Shown here one piece after another: positions 25,347-39,552 of a stretch of 64,000 nucleotides of DNA; position 1 is the first letter of the stretch, and each line of letters begins with the position of its first letter. Where the stretch lies: the NCBI GenBank assembly GCA_002150815.3, contig NDFF03000057.1, positions 124,001 through 188,000 on the forward strand, written 5' to 3'. Under the pieces are notes generated by a model. That model saw only the letters and a list, made by a program, of their open reading frames with translations. It was not told where the DNA came from and searched no databases. The position numbers and the translations under genes were made by a program. Source of the stretch: Grammothele lineata (taxonomy: Eukaryota; Basidiomycota; Agaricomycetes; Polyporales; Polyporaceae).

Positions 25347-28300
25347 ATGACAAGCCGTCTGAAACGCAAGCTCAATGACCTCGGCGTGGACACGAACAGC
25401 TCCAAGGCGAACGAGAACTTCTGCCTGGTGTGTATATGAATCTGGATTGGCATCTTGGGTATAGTTATGTGACGCCCTATGTACAGATTGGTACACCTTT
25501 ACCGCCTTTGGAGAAGTCGAAGGACACTGGAGAGTTCGTGCCGCTATGGAAGCAAGAGGTATGTCCTGGCTGTCCGTCTTGATACTGGATCTGTGGCAGG
25601 GTTAAGACAGGCATGGATAATGGGACATGGCTTTGAAGAGCTACGCTGGAGAGTTTCCAAACATATAGCTCACCGGTCAAAGCCGGTGATCTGGATTATG
25701 GTGTGAGGGTGAAAGTCGCCGATTCATCCGCCTCCTTAGTATTTTAACGTGCTAGGACGAGCCTCTGCTCCCCAATTCAGCTGCTATTGCACCGAATGCG
25801 TGCATAAGCTCTTTATGAGGGGGTAGAGGTACAATCGCGTCCTATATCCCCATCGCGTCTTGCTCGCACCCTCGTCTTCATCCTCCCTCATGTGCTGACC
25901 ACATTCCCTCACAGGTCCGCGACGAAAAAGGCCGCCGCCGCCTGCACGGCGCCTTCACAGGCGGCTTCTCCGCAGGCTACTTCAACACCGTCGGCTCCAA
26001 AGAGGGCTGGACCCCGTCAACGTTCGTCTCCTCGCGCGGGGACCGCGCCAAAACGCGCACGGCGGCGCGCCCCGAGGACTTCATGGACGACGAAGACCTC
26101 GCGGACCGCGCGGAGGGCAGGAAGCTCGTCGACGAGACGGAGGAGATGGATCTGGACTTTGGCGGGACCGCGGGAGAGAGGGCGAGGCGGGCGGCGGCGG
26201 AGAACGAGCAGGAGTGAGTGGTCGAAACTTCCCCTTTCCCCTCGCGCTCGGGAGTGATGGGGCAGGGCGCTGACTGGGATTCTGTTCGTGTTTGCAGCCC
26301 TATCGCTGCGACACTGGCGGCGACGCTCGCGCCCGCGCCCAAGGACTCGGTTGGGGCGCGCATCCTGAAGAAGATGGGGTGGCGCGTCGGCCAAGGGATC
26401 GGGCCGCGCCTGACGTACGCGCAGAGGAAAGCTCAAGATGCCGGCTTCCTGGACCCAACAAAGGAAGTGGACGGGGAGGAGGGCGACCCGGAGGAGGCGA
26501 AGAAGCATCTGTATCCCCGCCCGGACGTCCCTGTGCTCATCGCGCGGAAAAAGGACAACTTCCATGGGCTGGGCTATTCTCCGGGCATGGGCTTGAGTGA
26601 GAGCGTTGGACACGGTCCGGGGGGAAAGGGAGAACGTGCGCCGGCGGGGCCAAATATTGCTGGTGAGCTAAACCTTAGACTTGTATGCGGGCACACCTGG
26701 ATATTCACGCCACCGATATAGCGGGATTTGGACTTGGGGCGCTCAACGATGCCGACGACGACGATTTGGATGTCTACGACTCGGGTATCGGCCCATCCGC
26801 GCGGAGTAGAGTAGCATTCGACGCCACCCTTGGGGATGACGATCATCACATCAGCATCGGTGCGAGTAGTTCACGGAAGGGTCCGTCGCAGGGTCCTGTA
26901 AGTGATTCGCTTAATCGTAAAACTTAGTGTGTCACTGACATCTCGCCTCCGAATAGAGGGCACCTCCTGGCATCACGCAATCGTTCACCAACGGTCCGCC
27001 GGTATTGAAGGGGTTTGTGCTGTCGGACAAACCTGTATGCGAAGACCGATGGTATGCCTCAGTCGTCCACGCACCATGGAACGTTTGCTGACATGGACAT
27101 TGAACAGGTTTCCCCTACCAGACGTCCCCCCTGGATGGAAGCCCGATCCGAAGTCTGTCTGGCAGCAAGGCAAGGAGAAGGAGAACCTCCCCGCCCAGCC
27201 CAAGGCGGGCCCTCAACCTCCCCGCTCACATGCCGAATGGAAAGCGAACCAGCTCTCCGCGGACGAGGTCAGTCCGTCACAGCTTTGTGGTTATTCTAAT
27301 CTAATCGAGCACCCCCTACTATAGCGCGGATCAATGCTTGGGGAGACACCCCTTCCAGCGAAGACACGTTCCGTATTCGACTACCTCTCCCAGAAAGACC
27401 GTGAAAGGCTTCAAGCGTTCCGCACATCTCGCCCCGATGCCGCGGATGTCCCCCAATCCTCATCTCAGCCCCGCTCGCCGTCCCCTGGGCCGGCTCCTCG
27501 CGCCCCTGGAGGCGTGCACGTCCCACCCCTACACCCATCCATCGCGAAAGCCGCGCTGTCTGGCTTCCAACCCTTCACCGCCGACCCGTCCAAGCAAGCG
27601 CGTTACACCTCCTTCCTCGCCTTCCGCGCCGACGCCACCAACACCGACGCCGCAGCCGACAAGCTCGGGTTCGGGCCGCTCCCGGGGCAGAGCGCAGACG
27701 AGTTCAGCAAGGAGCTCCAGGACTACGCCAAGTCCGCCGCCGTGTTCAAGCCGCTCTCGGGCGCGATGGCCGGCCGGTTCCGTTCGGCCGCGATTGTCGA
27801 GACGGGCCCGAAGGTCGTCGAGGGGCTGCACCAACCCGTTTCTTATGCGGACAACCTCGCTGAGGACAGCGGCGATGACCACGACGGGGATCAGGGGAAA
27901 GAGAAGAAGGAAGAGGACCCGAAGGCGGGCGCGGTGCGTTTGGGGATGTACGGCCCGCTCACGCGCGAGATGGTGGCGTGGCAGCCCGCGAAGCTGCTCT
28001 GCAAGCGGTTCGGGGTGAAGCCGCCTGAGGTGGACACCGACGCGCAGGCGGGCGAGGCGAGCGCGCGCGCTGGGTTCGACTTTGGGACGAGTGCGGCGGC
28101 GAAGGCGGCGAAGGAGGAGTCGGCCGCGCCCGCGCAGCCGATCGCGATGATCACCGCTGGGACGGAGGGCGGAGAAAGCGGTGAGGGGAGCAGAGGTCCA
28201 AGGAAGTTGGAGAATGTGGGCCTGGGCGAGGACGAGACGCAGGGGCGGGACACCCTCACGTACGAGCGGCCCGCGATGGACATCTTCAAGTCGATCTTCG

Positions 28301-28908
28301 CGAGCGATGACGAGGATAGCGACGACGAGGATGAAGGATCTGCACCTGGCAAGAGTAAACCTGCGAGCGACGTTGACGGCGTCCCAATGGGCGACAACGT
28401 GGATGGGGTGCCCTTAGAAATGGAGGGTGCGAGCGGTTCTGCCGAGAAGAAAGCGCTTACTCCTCCTGCGGCGAGTGCAGCTGCGGAACCGGTCGATCTT
28501 GCGACGTTCAAGCCGACGTTCGTCCCGCGTGCTGAGCGCGAGTCGCGAAAAGACAAGGGCAAGGATCGGAGTGGGGAGAAGAGCAAGAAGCGCAAGGACA
28601 AAAAGGCGAAGGCTGCGCTCATGTCGTTCGACGTCGAGGACGACGGGGCAGCCCCGAGCTTTGGGCCATCGACGACCAAGGAGAAGCATCGAGATAAGGA
28701 CAAGGATCGGGACAGGGATAGGGAAAGGAAGAAGCGCAAGGAGGAGCCAGTACAGCAGGCTATGGACGTCGACCTAGACGATGACAGCATGTGGGTCGAG
28801 AAACCACCTCCGGAAGTGGTGAAGAATCTCGTCATGCCTCCGGACAGCCGGGACGGGCGGGATGCGGGCTCACAGAGAGGGCGGAAGCGTGCCATCGACT
28901 TTATGTAG
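25347..28908 (+). CDS. G-patch domain protein, GPATCH1/DUF1604 type
   Basis: Nuclear RNA-processing protein; family members associate with the spliceosome. Eight exons close in phase: 25347-25427, 25487-25558, 25915-26213, 26298-26662, 26722-26897, 26957-27051, 27108-27267, 27325-28908 (943 aa). The N-terminal conserved block contains IGTPLPPLE and [19 protein letters not shown]. The G-patch follows at about residues 165-190 ([19 protein letters not shown]). The large last exon encodes a low-complexity acidic and Lys/Arg-rich tail with Asp/Glu runs and a [17 protein letters not shown] stretch, typical of nuclear RNA-binding adaptors. Intron 2 is unusually long for this window (356 nt). The gene is convergent with the WD40 gene, with 81 bases between stop codons. 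Confidence 0.92.
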
Positions 28909-28989
28909 AAATGTTGCTCACGACTCTGCTTATGTGCAGGCTCTCGCATGGCCTCGTTGTAACTTATCATCAGGTGTAGCTCTACTAAT

Positions 28990-30801
28990 CTACTCATCCC
29001 CGGAGCCCTCGTCGCTCCCACTGTCCTCTTCACCTTCTCCGTCTTCCTCTTGTGGGCCGAGGTCAGCATCGTCCTCTTCCTCCATCTCTTCATCGTCGCG
29101 TTTCCGCTTGCCGTTCATCGGGACGGTCTCGTCACCTTCCGCCATGGTGAGACACGTAAGGCGTGTGCCTTTCGTGTCGTACTCCGCTATCGGCTCAAGT
29201 CGCGTCTTCTCGTCTGACGTTAACGGAAGTGCGGCCAAGTCGTAGAGGCGGACCTTGCCATCCGAAGAGATTGTAGTAACCACCGTCGTTGATTCACGGG
29301 ACGCTCCCTCCGGAAGGGCTATGCGTATCGCGTCGACCGCTTTTACGCTGTACAGATGTCAGCCAGCGTCGTGCGCCATAGTGGGATGCTGCACGCACCG
29401 GTTGGTATGCCCGACCATCTCCGCAATGATGGAGGGAGATTTTGTGCGGTCGATCGGGACGTTGTAGACGGTAAGCTTCTTGTCCTCTGCACCGGCTAGG
29501 AGAAGCTCGCCCTCGCCAACGACGCGCTTGCAGAACTTGATGTCGTGCAGGCGCGAGGGATGGGTAATGGAGTGGAGCAGCTCCATATCCTATGTAAAAT
29601 GATAAGCAATTTGATGCTGACTTGAGTGTAATACTTGGGGGCTTACCGTAGAATAGATATCAATGGTACTTTGTGTTTGAACTGCGAATATCGACCCGTC
29701 GGTAGACCAACGCACAAGCTCGCCCTCTGTAAAGGTTGTCGTTAGGATTAGAAATTTCGGTAGAAAGTGATATAATATGAGAGCGCATCCACTTCGCGTA
29801 TCCTAAGTCACTACGCAAGAAACGCAAAAGTGGGGAGGCACACGACAAGAGTAGAGTCGAAATCGGCTCCTTCAACACACAGCATACGAAGGACATGATC
29901 ACTAATGTTTCTTTACCACATAAAAGTCGTCCCACAAGAAGGCGGAGATACCAGTCGAAGTATGCGGGAAGCAGCAGTACACACCTTTGCCCAGCTTCGT
30001 ACTCGCAGAACCCTTCCCTCGCATGAGATCCCACATGCGTAGTGTCCTATCTTTTCCAACACTCAAGGCAACTTTGCATGATTGGTGTACCGCAACAGAG
30101 TTGACGCGGCCCTTGTGCCCCTTGAGCTCTCGGAGAACAGCCCAATCCCGTGCGCGGAATAAACAGAGCGTCCCGTCTTCGGAGGCAGAGAGCAGGTAGG
30201 AACGTGATGGGAAGACAAGGTGCGTTATGGATCCTGTGCCAATGCAACATTATTCAGGTACATCGATAAGAACTGACGGCGACGTACCTTGGTGCTGCAT
30301 GAGCCCACCGATTTCCTTCCGTCTACGCAGGTCCCAAACCTTGATAATTTCGTCTGCACTTCCCGTCGCAAGCCATTTGCCTCCCTGTGGTGATGCCGCA
30401 ACGCACTTTATGTAGGATACGTGTGCAGGGAAGATGAAGATGGGCTTCAAGTCAAAACTGTACCCTGACTCGTCGGTGGAGACCGAACCCTCGAGACCGT
30501 AAAGGAGCTTCTCGTACGAGCCGCAGACGACTTTGAAGGATGTAGGAAGCGATGTGGAGGAGCTTGGATCTGAAACGTCCGCTTTTATTTTCTTCTGCTT
30601 CTTCAGAGTAGGCGGGGGCGATATAGCCCGCTCCTTGCCCTTCGCCTTGGAGAAGAGGGTTGGTGCGTCTACATGTGCATGTACTTTGGGCTTGGTTGAG
30701 ACTGACTTGACCTTGGCCGACTTGGGAGATTCTACCACCACCTTGACCTTCTTTTTGAGACTGGGCTTAAGCGCCGCAGAGGATGCAGAGCGGGAGGACA
30801 T
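28990..30801 (-). CDS. MAK11: WD40-repeat ribosome-biogenesis protein, Mak11/PAK1IP1 type
   Basis: Predicted nucleolar WD40 beta-propeller needed for 60S subunit maturation in yeast; PAK1IP1 is the animal counterpart. Exon 1 is 30801-30288, exon 2 30233-29985, and exon 3 starts at 29726. Two further exons end at the stop at 28990. The N-terminus is Lys/Ser-rich with nuclear-localisation-like KKKVKVVVE and KKQKKIK. The hallmark of the family, CGSYEKLLYGLEG, opens the propeller. WD repeats include HVSYIKCVAASPQGGKWLATG with DEIIKVWDLRRRKEIGG, and GHKGRVNSVAVH with DRTLRMWDL. The C-terminus is a strongly acidic Glu/Asp tail. Intron 2 is 258 nt, much longer than its neighbours. The gene shares a 185-bp divergent promoter with GatA. 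Confidence 0.9.
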
Positions 30802-30986
30802 GATCGGGAGAGTCGAGACCCGCGTCCCTAAATTTTCCCAAACAGGAAAGGACGTTGTTTGCGTGTGTTAGATTCCGGGGCTGCTGCATAACATACGCAA
30901 ATAACGCGCCGGCGGAGGCGGCCCGCGCTCGCGTCGTGCACGGCTGGCACGACCCCGGGCGTGACGCAGTATCTGACCGTGTCGTC
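30802..30986. promoter_or_regulatory. Divergent promoter between MAK11 and GatA
   Basis: Only 185 bases separate the two start codons, so both promoters must overlap. No clear TATA element is seen on either strand. Confidence 0.6.
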
Positions 30987-32922
30987 ATGCTCTCGCGGTC
31001 CAGCGCACGATGTACTAGTCGCCGAATATCTCAGTGGACCTGTCAGCGGGGCCACGCAACTACCATCCCCTCTTTTACTGCCGGCTCTAATGCCCTCATT
31101 ACTGTCGACACCGAGCACCGATATCCGCCTTCCGACACTGGCTCTCTCGCAAAGCTTCGAATCGCCGTGAAGGACAACATCTGTACGAAGAAACTGCCAA
31201 CTACATGTGCATCTCACATGCTGAGGGGCTTTGTGTCTCCTATGGACGCCACTGTCGTCACGTTACTGCAAAAAGAGGGCGCCGAAATCGCCGGGAAAGC
31301 GAATATGGACGAGTTTGGCATGGGGTAAGTCATCCTATCCCCTTCCTTTCGCACGCTGCATGGCTAATCCGGTCAAGGTCACTGAACGCGGACTCGGCAT
31401 TTGGTCCAGTCGTGAATACTGCAGGTGGTGACAGTTCGACTCTCGGGGCACCCTTTCGAAGGGCTGCTGGAGGAAGTTCTGGGGGGAGTGCTGTCGCCGC
31501 TCAGTCAGGAATGTGTGATGCGTACGTACCCCAAGGCCCTTATACCTGTTGTTGTTCTGAGACGACGTGAAGAACAGTGCCATAGGCACAGATACTGGTG
31601 GTTCCGTAAGGCTACCCGCAGCGTATTGCGGAGTCTACGGTTTCAAACCCTCGTACGGCATCATCAGCAGGTGTGCATCTTGTCCTCAAATCTCTGAACA
31701 AACTCTGATCGATATTTCTCGAGATGGGGCGTCATCTCATTCGCAGATAGCCTTGACTGTGTCGGAGTGCTCTCTGCAACGCTGGAAAACACTCGACGAG
31801 TTTTCGGTTAGTTCAGTCCCGTCACTTGCTGTGCACTCTCACTAATATACAACGTCAGAGGCGCTATCGGTCCACGACAGTAGAGACCCAACAGCAGCGC
31901 CACCACCCGCGCGGAAGAAGGCTGAGCAGTTGTGTCAAAGCTCTCTACAATTTACGGAGAGATCGCTGGTCGGCCTTCGGATAGGCGTGCCGCAGGCGAG
32001 TTCGTGCCCTTCATCGACAGCCTTCAGCGCCTGACACGTGTGCGCTGCAGGAGTACTTTCCCGTCGAATTGAAGGATGACGCTACTGCATGCGTGAAGCG
32101 CGTTTTGGAGTCGCTCAAAGAGCGAGGTGCAACCATCGTGCCCGTGTCGTTACCAACAACGCCCTATGCACTCAGCACCTACTATGTCATCTCCAGCGCG
32201 GAGGCGAGTAGTAATTTGGCACGGTACGACGGCATTGAATACGGTAAGCGCGTTTTAATACGAAAGCTTTGCAGCGGTTCATTTCAGTATCAGGCGCGCG
32301 GGAAGCTCCGCCGCCAGGTGCTAATCTCACGAAGACGGCCAATGTGTACGCGCACACGCGCACGCGTGCATTCGGTGAAGAGGTACAACGGCGAATATTG
32401 CTGGGAACTTACGCGCTTTCGGCCGAGTAAGTAATCACCCCGGCCCTCCCTTCCTTCTCGCTTGTTCCTGATATGCAATCATGCAGTGCATTCGAGAACT
32501 ACTTCCTTCAAGCGCAGCGCGTGCGCCGTATGATCAAAGCCGACTTTGACCGTGTCTTCGCCATCCCGAATGCGCTCTCTGCTCCTCCCTCCTCACCTCA
32601 TCCCTCGAATCCTGAGAGCGTGCATGTTCTCATCCATCCCACCGCAATCCAAGCAGCGCCGCTCCTTCCAGAAGACGCGTCGCACCCCACGCACACAGAA
32701 CATGGTGTGTGCCCACCCTCCCACCTGGATGGATACGTGCAGGACGTGATGACCGTACCTGCGTCGCTCGCTGGCCTCCCGGCGCTGAACGTCACGGGAG
32801 GACGGGATAGCCAAGGGTGGCCGCTAGGCGTGAGTGTGGTGGGGCAGTGGGGCACGGACAGATTAGTCTTGAAAGTGGGGGAGGCAATCGAGGATTCGTT
32901 GAGCGCATGTGGGACGCCATGA
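30987..32922 (+). CDS. HER2: Mitochondrial glutamyl-tRNA(Gln) amidotransferase subunit A
   Basis: Amidase subunit of the GatFAB/GatCAB complex, which converts Glu-tRNA(Gln) to Gln-tRNA(Gln) in mitochondria. Exon 1 is 30987-31324 and exon 2 31378-31521; the third exon starts at 31578, and more exons follow to the TGA at 32922. The N-terminus is rich in Arg and Ser with no acids ([15 protein letters not shown]), fitting a mitochondrial presequence. The amidase-signature catalytic set is visible: Lys in [11 protein letters not shown], the glycine/serine-rich [15 protein letters not shown], and [14 protein letters not shown] with the nucleophilic Ser. [15 protein letters not shown] is a further GatA-typical block. 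The C-terminal [16 protein letters not shown] and [13 protein letters not shown] also fit. The yeast name HER2 is used for this subunit; QRSL1 is the animal name. Confidence 0.9.
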
Positions 32923-33198
32923 TGTTAGGATTCCTTAGCACACGCATTATACTACCTTCAATTGGTTTGCTAGAAGCGTTGGACTGAACATGTGTTTTTT
33001 GTTGAGCATGGGGTTGGCGTGAGGTGCGCAGGTGAAGCCCAGATGTTGTAGCTGCTAGCCGCCCACACACTGTTTGAGGCGGCCGCCGTAAGGCTTGTCC
33101 TGAGGCTCGTATCTTCTCTCCATCAATCCCTTCGTCTGCCAGAGAACAACGATCTCGTTCTAACCCAAAACAAGAGGTGAAGTTACACTTTGTACATC

Positions 33199-34479
<1,281 letters not shown>

Positions 34480-35056
34480 GCTGGATAGGTATGTAATGTA
34501 TGGCTACACTGTATGAGCAATGCTTCGAGATAGGCTTGAACGTTAACTTTGCATCACAGTAAGAAAGTCTTTGCCGACACGTTGCGCCTGTATACTGCTT
34601 CCACAATTGTTGATGGTGGAGTAGCACCGGTGCGACATGGATGTTACTCGTCATGCTTCGATCTCACATTGTACTCACAGGATTTCTTGTATGCCATCCA
34701 TGAATGCCCGGGGAAGTCAGTGCAGTGACCATCACGGTCGCTGCAGCCTTGCGATCACGGCATTGGGTCCAACAGGAGAGTTTAGTCGTCGGAATTCTTG
34801 GGAATCAAGATAAGGGTAGACACCCTCACGCGCTTGCGCGAGTCTCACAAATGCGCGACTTGCTTGTTCCCTGACGTTCATTCTATTACCCTTATAGGAC
34901 TGGGGCCTGTAGTCGTACTCTCGGAGGTCATTGCAAGGGTTACGGCGCAGAAGTTATTCGATCATATCGAGCGGGAAGACGGTCTGGTGAGGTACCATGC
35001 GACTCTATTTGCGACTAGTCACTAAATTGCGCGACGGAAGTAGATACGAAGTCGCA
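34480..35056. other. Convergent intergenic region
   Basis: 3' ends of TGS1 (+) and the acyltransferase (-) face each other. A short frame at 34798-35025 has no recognisable features. This marks the boundary between the housekeeping block and the putative metabolic cluster. Confidence 0.4.
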
Positions 35057-36950
35057 TCATGCAATCAGCAACATCTGCTTCACAACCTCGTTCATGAACA
35101 CGAAGAGAATGTCCGAGTCCCAGTTATCTCCTGCCTGCACCGCTTGTGAGTTCTCTCCTATTCAGCTCATGGCGACTCAAATGACAAACCTGCACTTGGA
35201 CGGACATACGTGCATGCAATGTCCATGTATGAACGAACCTATATGGTCATGAGCGACACGAACTACCCAAGTTAGCTAGGACTTACGGCAGAGGGCGCGT
35301 TACCCTGTGTCCAAAGTGTAACTTGTCAACTCGAAGCGAAGGCTCCGCCAATGCGGAAGCCCCACCACATAGCGAGGGTGGTATTGCGTCGAAGTCGACC
35401 AATCCGATGTTGGTTGCAGCGGTCGCATACGGGCTGGGATTATGGAGGCGCTCCCTGAGTGGCGCCATTTGCATCTGCATCGCCATGAGCTGGGGGAGGC
35501 AGGGATTGGTGAGATATTCATCCTGTTGAGACTTTGAAGCCGACATGGCTGCAAGAAGTCGCTCTCGTGGAGCTAGCTCGGCTATATCTTTCCACAGAAC
35601 GCTGACCGGGATAAGAACAAGGGACGATACAAAACGGACACCGGCGTCGTGAGGGAATACAAGGCGATCTGGAATGAGCGAGATACTGGGGAGATTTGAT
35701 CAGATGCAGCACTAGTTGCAAAAAAGCCACTCACATGCTCATGGGAAACGTGACATTGGCTTCGTAATCACTCGTCTTGACAGGATTGGCTTCGAAGGTA
35801 GCTAGAGCAACTGCCGCATCCAGGAGATGGCTGAATGAATAGCCTGTTTGCTTCAGTCCCCTCTTGATACGTTCCGTCTCACCAACTGTGAGTTCAGTTA
35901 TGAGTCTCCACGGCCTTCCTGGATCCGTTACGACAGGTGTGTCGCATGGGAGGCTATGGGAGGGCTGTGGAGTGTATCGTAAATTTTCCTCTCAAACTCA
36001 TGCAAAGGAAACGTATCACGCACCTTGTATTTTGTGTGCCCTTGTGAAATGTTCTGTAGAAGAGTCGCTCCGGAAGTATCCCAACTCGCATGCGGTCCTC
36101 CTGTGGCAGTGACGGGTCCCGACGGAAGATGGAGGTGTTCTGATCCCCACGAAATCTCTGGCTGCAGCTTGACTTCGCCCAGAGACATCCACCTGAACAG
36201 CAAACCAAGGACGGTAATCGTAGGTTTCGCATCCATCAAAGCATGAGATCCGTGGAGGAAGAGTCCGAAGAAGTTTGCAGCCCCGTCAAGTCTAATGAGG
36301 TAGATGCGAAGATATTGCGATGTCCCATCTTGTAGGATATACGGCAGCAACCTAGAACTCATTTTCTGAACGAATGTAGACGGTTCGGTCGGCTCTTGGA
36401 CGTAAACAAGGGTCTCGTTTGCCCACGCTAGAGCTTCTTGGTCATTTGCAAGGCATGTGTATACCCATGAACGAAGCTGCTTGTCATGAATGCCTGGCTT
36501 GATGGACGCAGCCATAATCGGTGAAACAAATCTAGCAGTGCTGTTAGTTGCGTCGTGTAAAGTAAGGGCGCATGAGGAGTCCAACCTGAGACGTATCACT
36601 GCTCTCTTCAACCGACTAAGCAGCTCTTCGACAGGCCACATTGAGGTGAAAGTGGCACCCATACAACAGTCAGCGAATCTAGCGTGTCATGCCAGTGTTA
36701 TTATGTGAGATATCAAGCTGTGCAAGAATAACGGCACGTACCCGTCCTCGAGCACGGACAGCTGATCTACCCAAATCTCGGAGCCCAGCAGTGGCCTTCG
36801 AGCGGATGGTCAGAAGTCGTTATTTTCTGCCAGTAGTGTATTATCAAGCAAGACACCGGCACACCTGGTATACGTCTCATCGTCGCCTGAGGTGGACACC
36901 GACGAAAGCTTAGTCCATGCAGGCTCGTGTAGAGGAGGAAGTGGCGACAT
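35057..36950 (-). CDS. HxxxD-type acyltransferase (condensation/alcohol acyltransferase fold)
   Basis: Predicted CoA- or thioester-dependent acyltransferase forming an ester or amide. Eight exons close in phase: 36950-36865, 36795-36742, 36678-36586, 36531-36024, 35964-35735, 35685-35287, 35238-35190, 35134-35057 (498 aa). The catalytic motif is HGSHALMD, with His174 and Asp178 as the HxxxD pair. The N-terminus has RPLLGSEIWVDQLSVLEDG, typical for fungal transferases of this fold. Later blocks include YSFSHLLDAAVALATFEANP and NIGLVDFDAIPPS in the position of the second structural motif. No signal peptide is seen. It lies head-to-tail with a free-standing adenylation gene 515 bases upstream on the same strand, so the two may act together. 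Acceptor and donor substrates are unknown. Confidence 0.82.
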
Positions 36951-37465
36951 GAGAGGATTCTCACGATGATACTGAGTAGTAGGTCTTCAAGGCTTGCGAT
37001 GGTAACTGCACATCGGAGCTACTTATAGATAGCCAAGGTCGACAAGTAGAATTTCACGAAACGTCTGAAGTTACCCCACGCTCCGGGCACCGCTTTGCTT
37101 AGGAAGTAATAAAGTACCAGAATAAACTAAAATCAGGACCCCGACGCCATGGACGCGCCACGGTCAGCGCTGGTAGGACTGGCATCTGTCCGTCTTCGAG
37201 GTCATAACGGATAGATCACGAAGACGCCATCATCACAACTTCCGACCAGAACGAAGGAACCGGTAACAGGGTCCATTCTTCCTTTCGAACCGAATTCTGA
37301 TATACATGAGAAGCATTCTCGATCTAGTAACGGACTTGAAGGGTGAGTTGCAAGACGTTATACATGACGTTTCCCATATCAACTTTGAGTATACTATTTC
37401 CAGGATTTCGCCGAGAATAACACGAATCCTCTGGTAAGGGCCCGGGGCAAAACAAATACTCAATA
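36951..37465. other. Spacer between adenylation and acyltransferase genes
   Basis: 515 bases between two same-strand genes, holding the 3' end of the adenylation gene and the promoter of the acyltransferase. A frame directly after the adenylation stop (minus 37463-37233) has no thiolation-domain motif (no GxxS), so a carrier domain is not hidden here. Confidence 0.45.
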
Positions 37466-39552
37466 TTAATCTTCCACGATAACACTTTGCCGCAACTTTC
37501 GTTTGTCTATCTTGCCATTGCTATCCACATGTACCATCAGCGATCATCATTTTCGTTACCTAGGAGCGATTCCTAGCTTACCTTGTCAACGGGAGCGACT
37601 CCAGAGCAGCGAATCGCGTGGGGACCGCATAGTAGGGCAGGGTCCGCCCAACTGACCGTGCAACCTCGGTCGATGGTACAAGAGTCGGCGCATAGAAACC
37701 CCATAGTTCCTTGTTGATGAGAAGCGCGCAAGCCGACGAGACACCGGGGTAGGAGCGCATTGCTTCACTAACACCATCCAGTTCGACGCGGAAGCCCTGG
37801 CGTCGTGCATAGTCAGCTGAAATAATGGAGATGTAGTAAGAGAATGCGCCACCTTTACTTTCACCTGGTCGTCGATACGGCCGAGATGCTCTATTCTCCC
37901 ATCAGCGCGGATACGACCAAGGTCACCCGTGTTATACATTAATCCCCTGTCCGTAAAGGATGAATGGAATCTTGACTATGATAACGGTGGGTACGTACCC
38001 TTTCCGGAGTCTGTATGGGTCTGGTTTGAATCTTTGTTTTGACAACTCTGGACGATCGAGATACCCGAGACTGACCCCGAGCCCTCCCGCCCACATCATC
38101 CCCGCTTGGCCAAGAGGCACAGGACGAAGATACTCGTCTAGTATGTACACAGAATTATTTGGGGTTGGACGTCCGATGGCCACATCTCCGGCGGTATCGT
38201 GAAGATCCATGGTGTTGACGATGGTCACCTGCGATGTGCACGTTCAATACGAACATTCGCAGCAAACACCCGTACAAGATCGAATGACGAACCTCTGTCG
38301 GACCACAGCAATTGTAGAACCGAGCCACTTTTGCCCAGCTATCAGCGAGTGACTTGGCACATGGCTCCCCCGCCGTAGCAACAGTCTTGAGGTTGGGATA
38401 GTCCTTGGGGTCGTGCGGTTCCAGAATAGATGGGGTACAGATAAGCACGTCAACCTTCTTCATAACGGCGATCCAATCCGCTCGCCTGCTGCCGCGGAGG
38501 TATAGGCTCCCGCCATTCAGCAGGCAGCTAAAGATTTCCCAGGCGCACATATCGAACCCCACATTCAGGAGCTGTGCGACCTTTGTCCCCGAGGAAACAT
38601 GTAGATTTCCTGGCGCCTGGCACACTACTGGAGGAACCCGGTTCAGCACGAACAGCACCTGAGCTGAGTAGGGAAAAGGGCTCACAGTTGACCACATTCG
38701 AGTGAGACACAACAACGCCTTTAGGTTTCCCTGTCGTTCCTAAGTCACATACGACAGTCAAGTCAATCTCCGTCAACTCCTGATAGCCAATACGGATAAT
38801 GCCAGCGTACCCGAGGTATAAATGATGTACGCTGGGTCTTCAGGTGAGGCTCCTTCTACGAAGAAATTGCTCGAACCTAGACCGTCCGATATCGCGGAGT
38901 CGAAGAGGTCCTCAATGCAATACCACGCGATACGTCCACAGTCACGAAATCGGGCGCGGTGAGCACGCGAAACGAGGACTACAGAGGGTTTGGCGTCTTC
39001 CAAAACACTGACGAGTGCGGAGTCTGGAATCAGTTGCGCATCTAGGGGAATGTAGGCAGCTCCTAATCTGAGGATGGCGAATATGGCCACAATCTGGAAA
39101 ATTGACCGTTCAACTACAATGCAGACAGAAGATGCCCGGCGAACATCCAGCGAGAACAAGGCTCGTGCAAGGACTGTAGAGTGGATTTCTAGGGCGGCGT
39201 AGGTAAGAAAACGTCCGGATATGTCTTGAACGGCGATGGCTTCTGGGGTTTGGAATGCATGCAGATTCAGGAAGTGAGAGATGGTGGTCCGTGGCGAGAA
39301 CGTTTCTGGTCCATGTATGATAGAGCTCTCAGAAGAGCCATCAGAGGTGTGGCCAGGGGAAGGGAGGTATGTCGGTTCTACTTCATTGTGGTCGTGACTC
39401 TCCGTAGGGGGGTCCTTGAGCGTGGCTAGGATAGTCGCTGGGGTTCTGACAGGGCTAAGAAGTTGAAAGGAGGTAAGAACTGCGGTAGTAGTTGCTCGTA
39501 GAAAGGAGAGGAGAGCATGCACACATGCCATGGGCAAGGAATTCAACAACAT
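37466..39552 (-). CDS. Free-standing NRPS-like adenylation protein
   Basis: ANL-superfamily enzyme that should activate a carboxylic or amino acid as its adenylate. Seven exons close in phase: 39552-38811, 38739-38686, 38627-38293, 38228-37999, 37946-37853, 37796-37582, 37520-37466 (574 aa). Core motifs in order are A2-like [17 protein letters not shown]3 [18 protein letters not shown] (from Tyr245), A5 YNCCGPTE (370-377), A7 YNTGDLGR, A8 [15 protein letters not shown] and A10 [12 protein letters not shown] (from 557). It stops eight residues after A10, so it has no carrier, reductase or thioesterase domain. About 85 residues precede the A domain and include a hydrophobic stretch that may be the remnant of an upstream domain. 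Product release would need a partner; the adjacent HxxxD acyltransferase is the candidate. Substrate code residues were not assigned. Confidence 0.87.

Noticed and set aside
27891..29093. 400-codon minus-strand frame inside the G-patch gene
   Set aside because: It is the antisense shadow of a codon-biased, Lys/Glu/Asp-rich coding exon and has no independent support.
35900..36023. Apparent frameshift between two halves of the acyltransferase
   Set aside because: A GTGCGT donor at 36023 and an acceptor at 35965 join the frames exactly.
36796..36864. In-frame TGA in the first part of the acyltransferase
   Set aside because: It lies inside a GT-AG intron (36864-36796). Splicing gives a continuous and family-like N-terminus.
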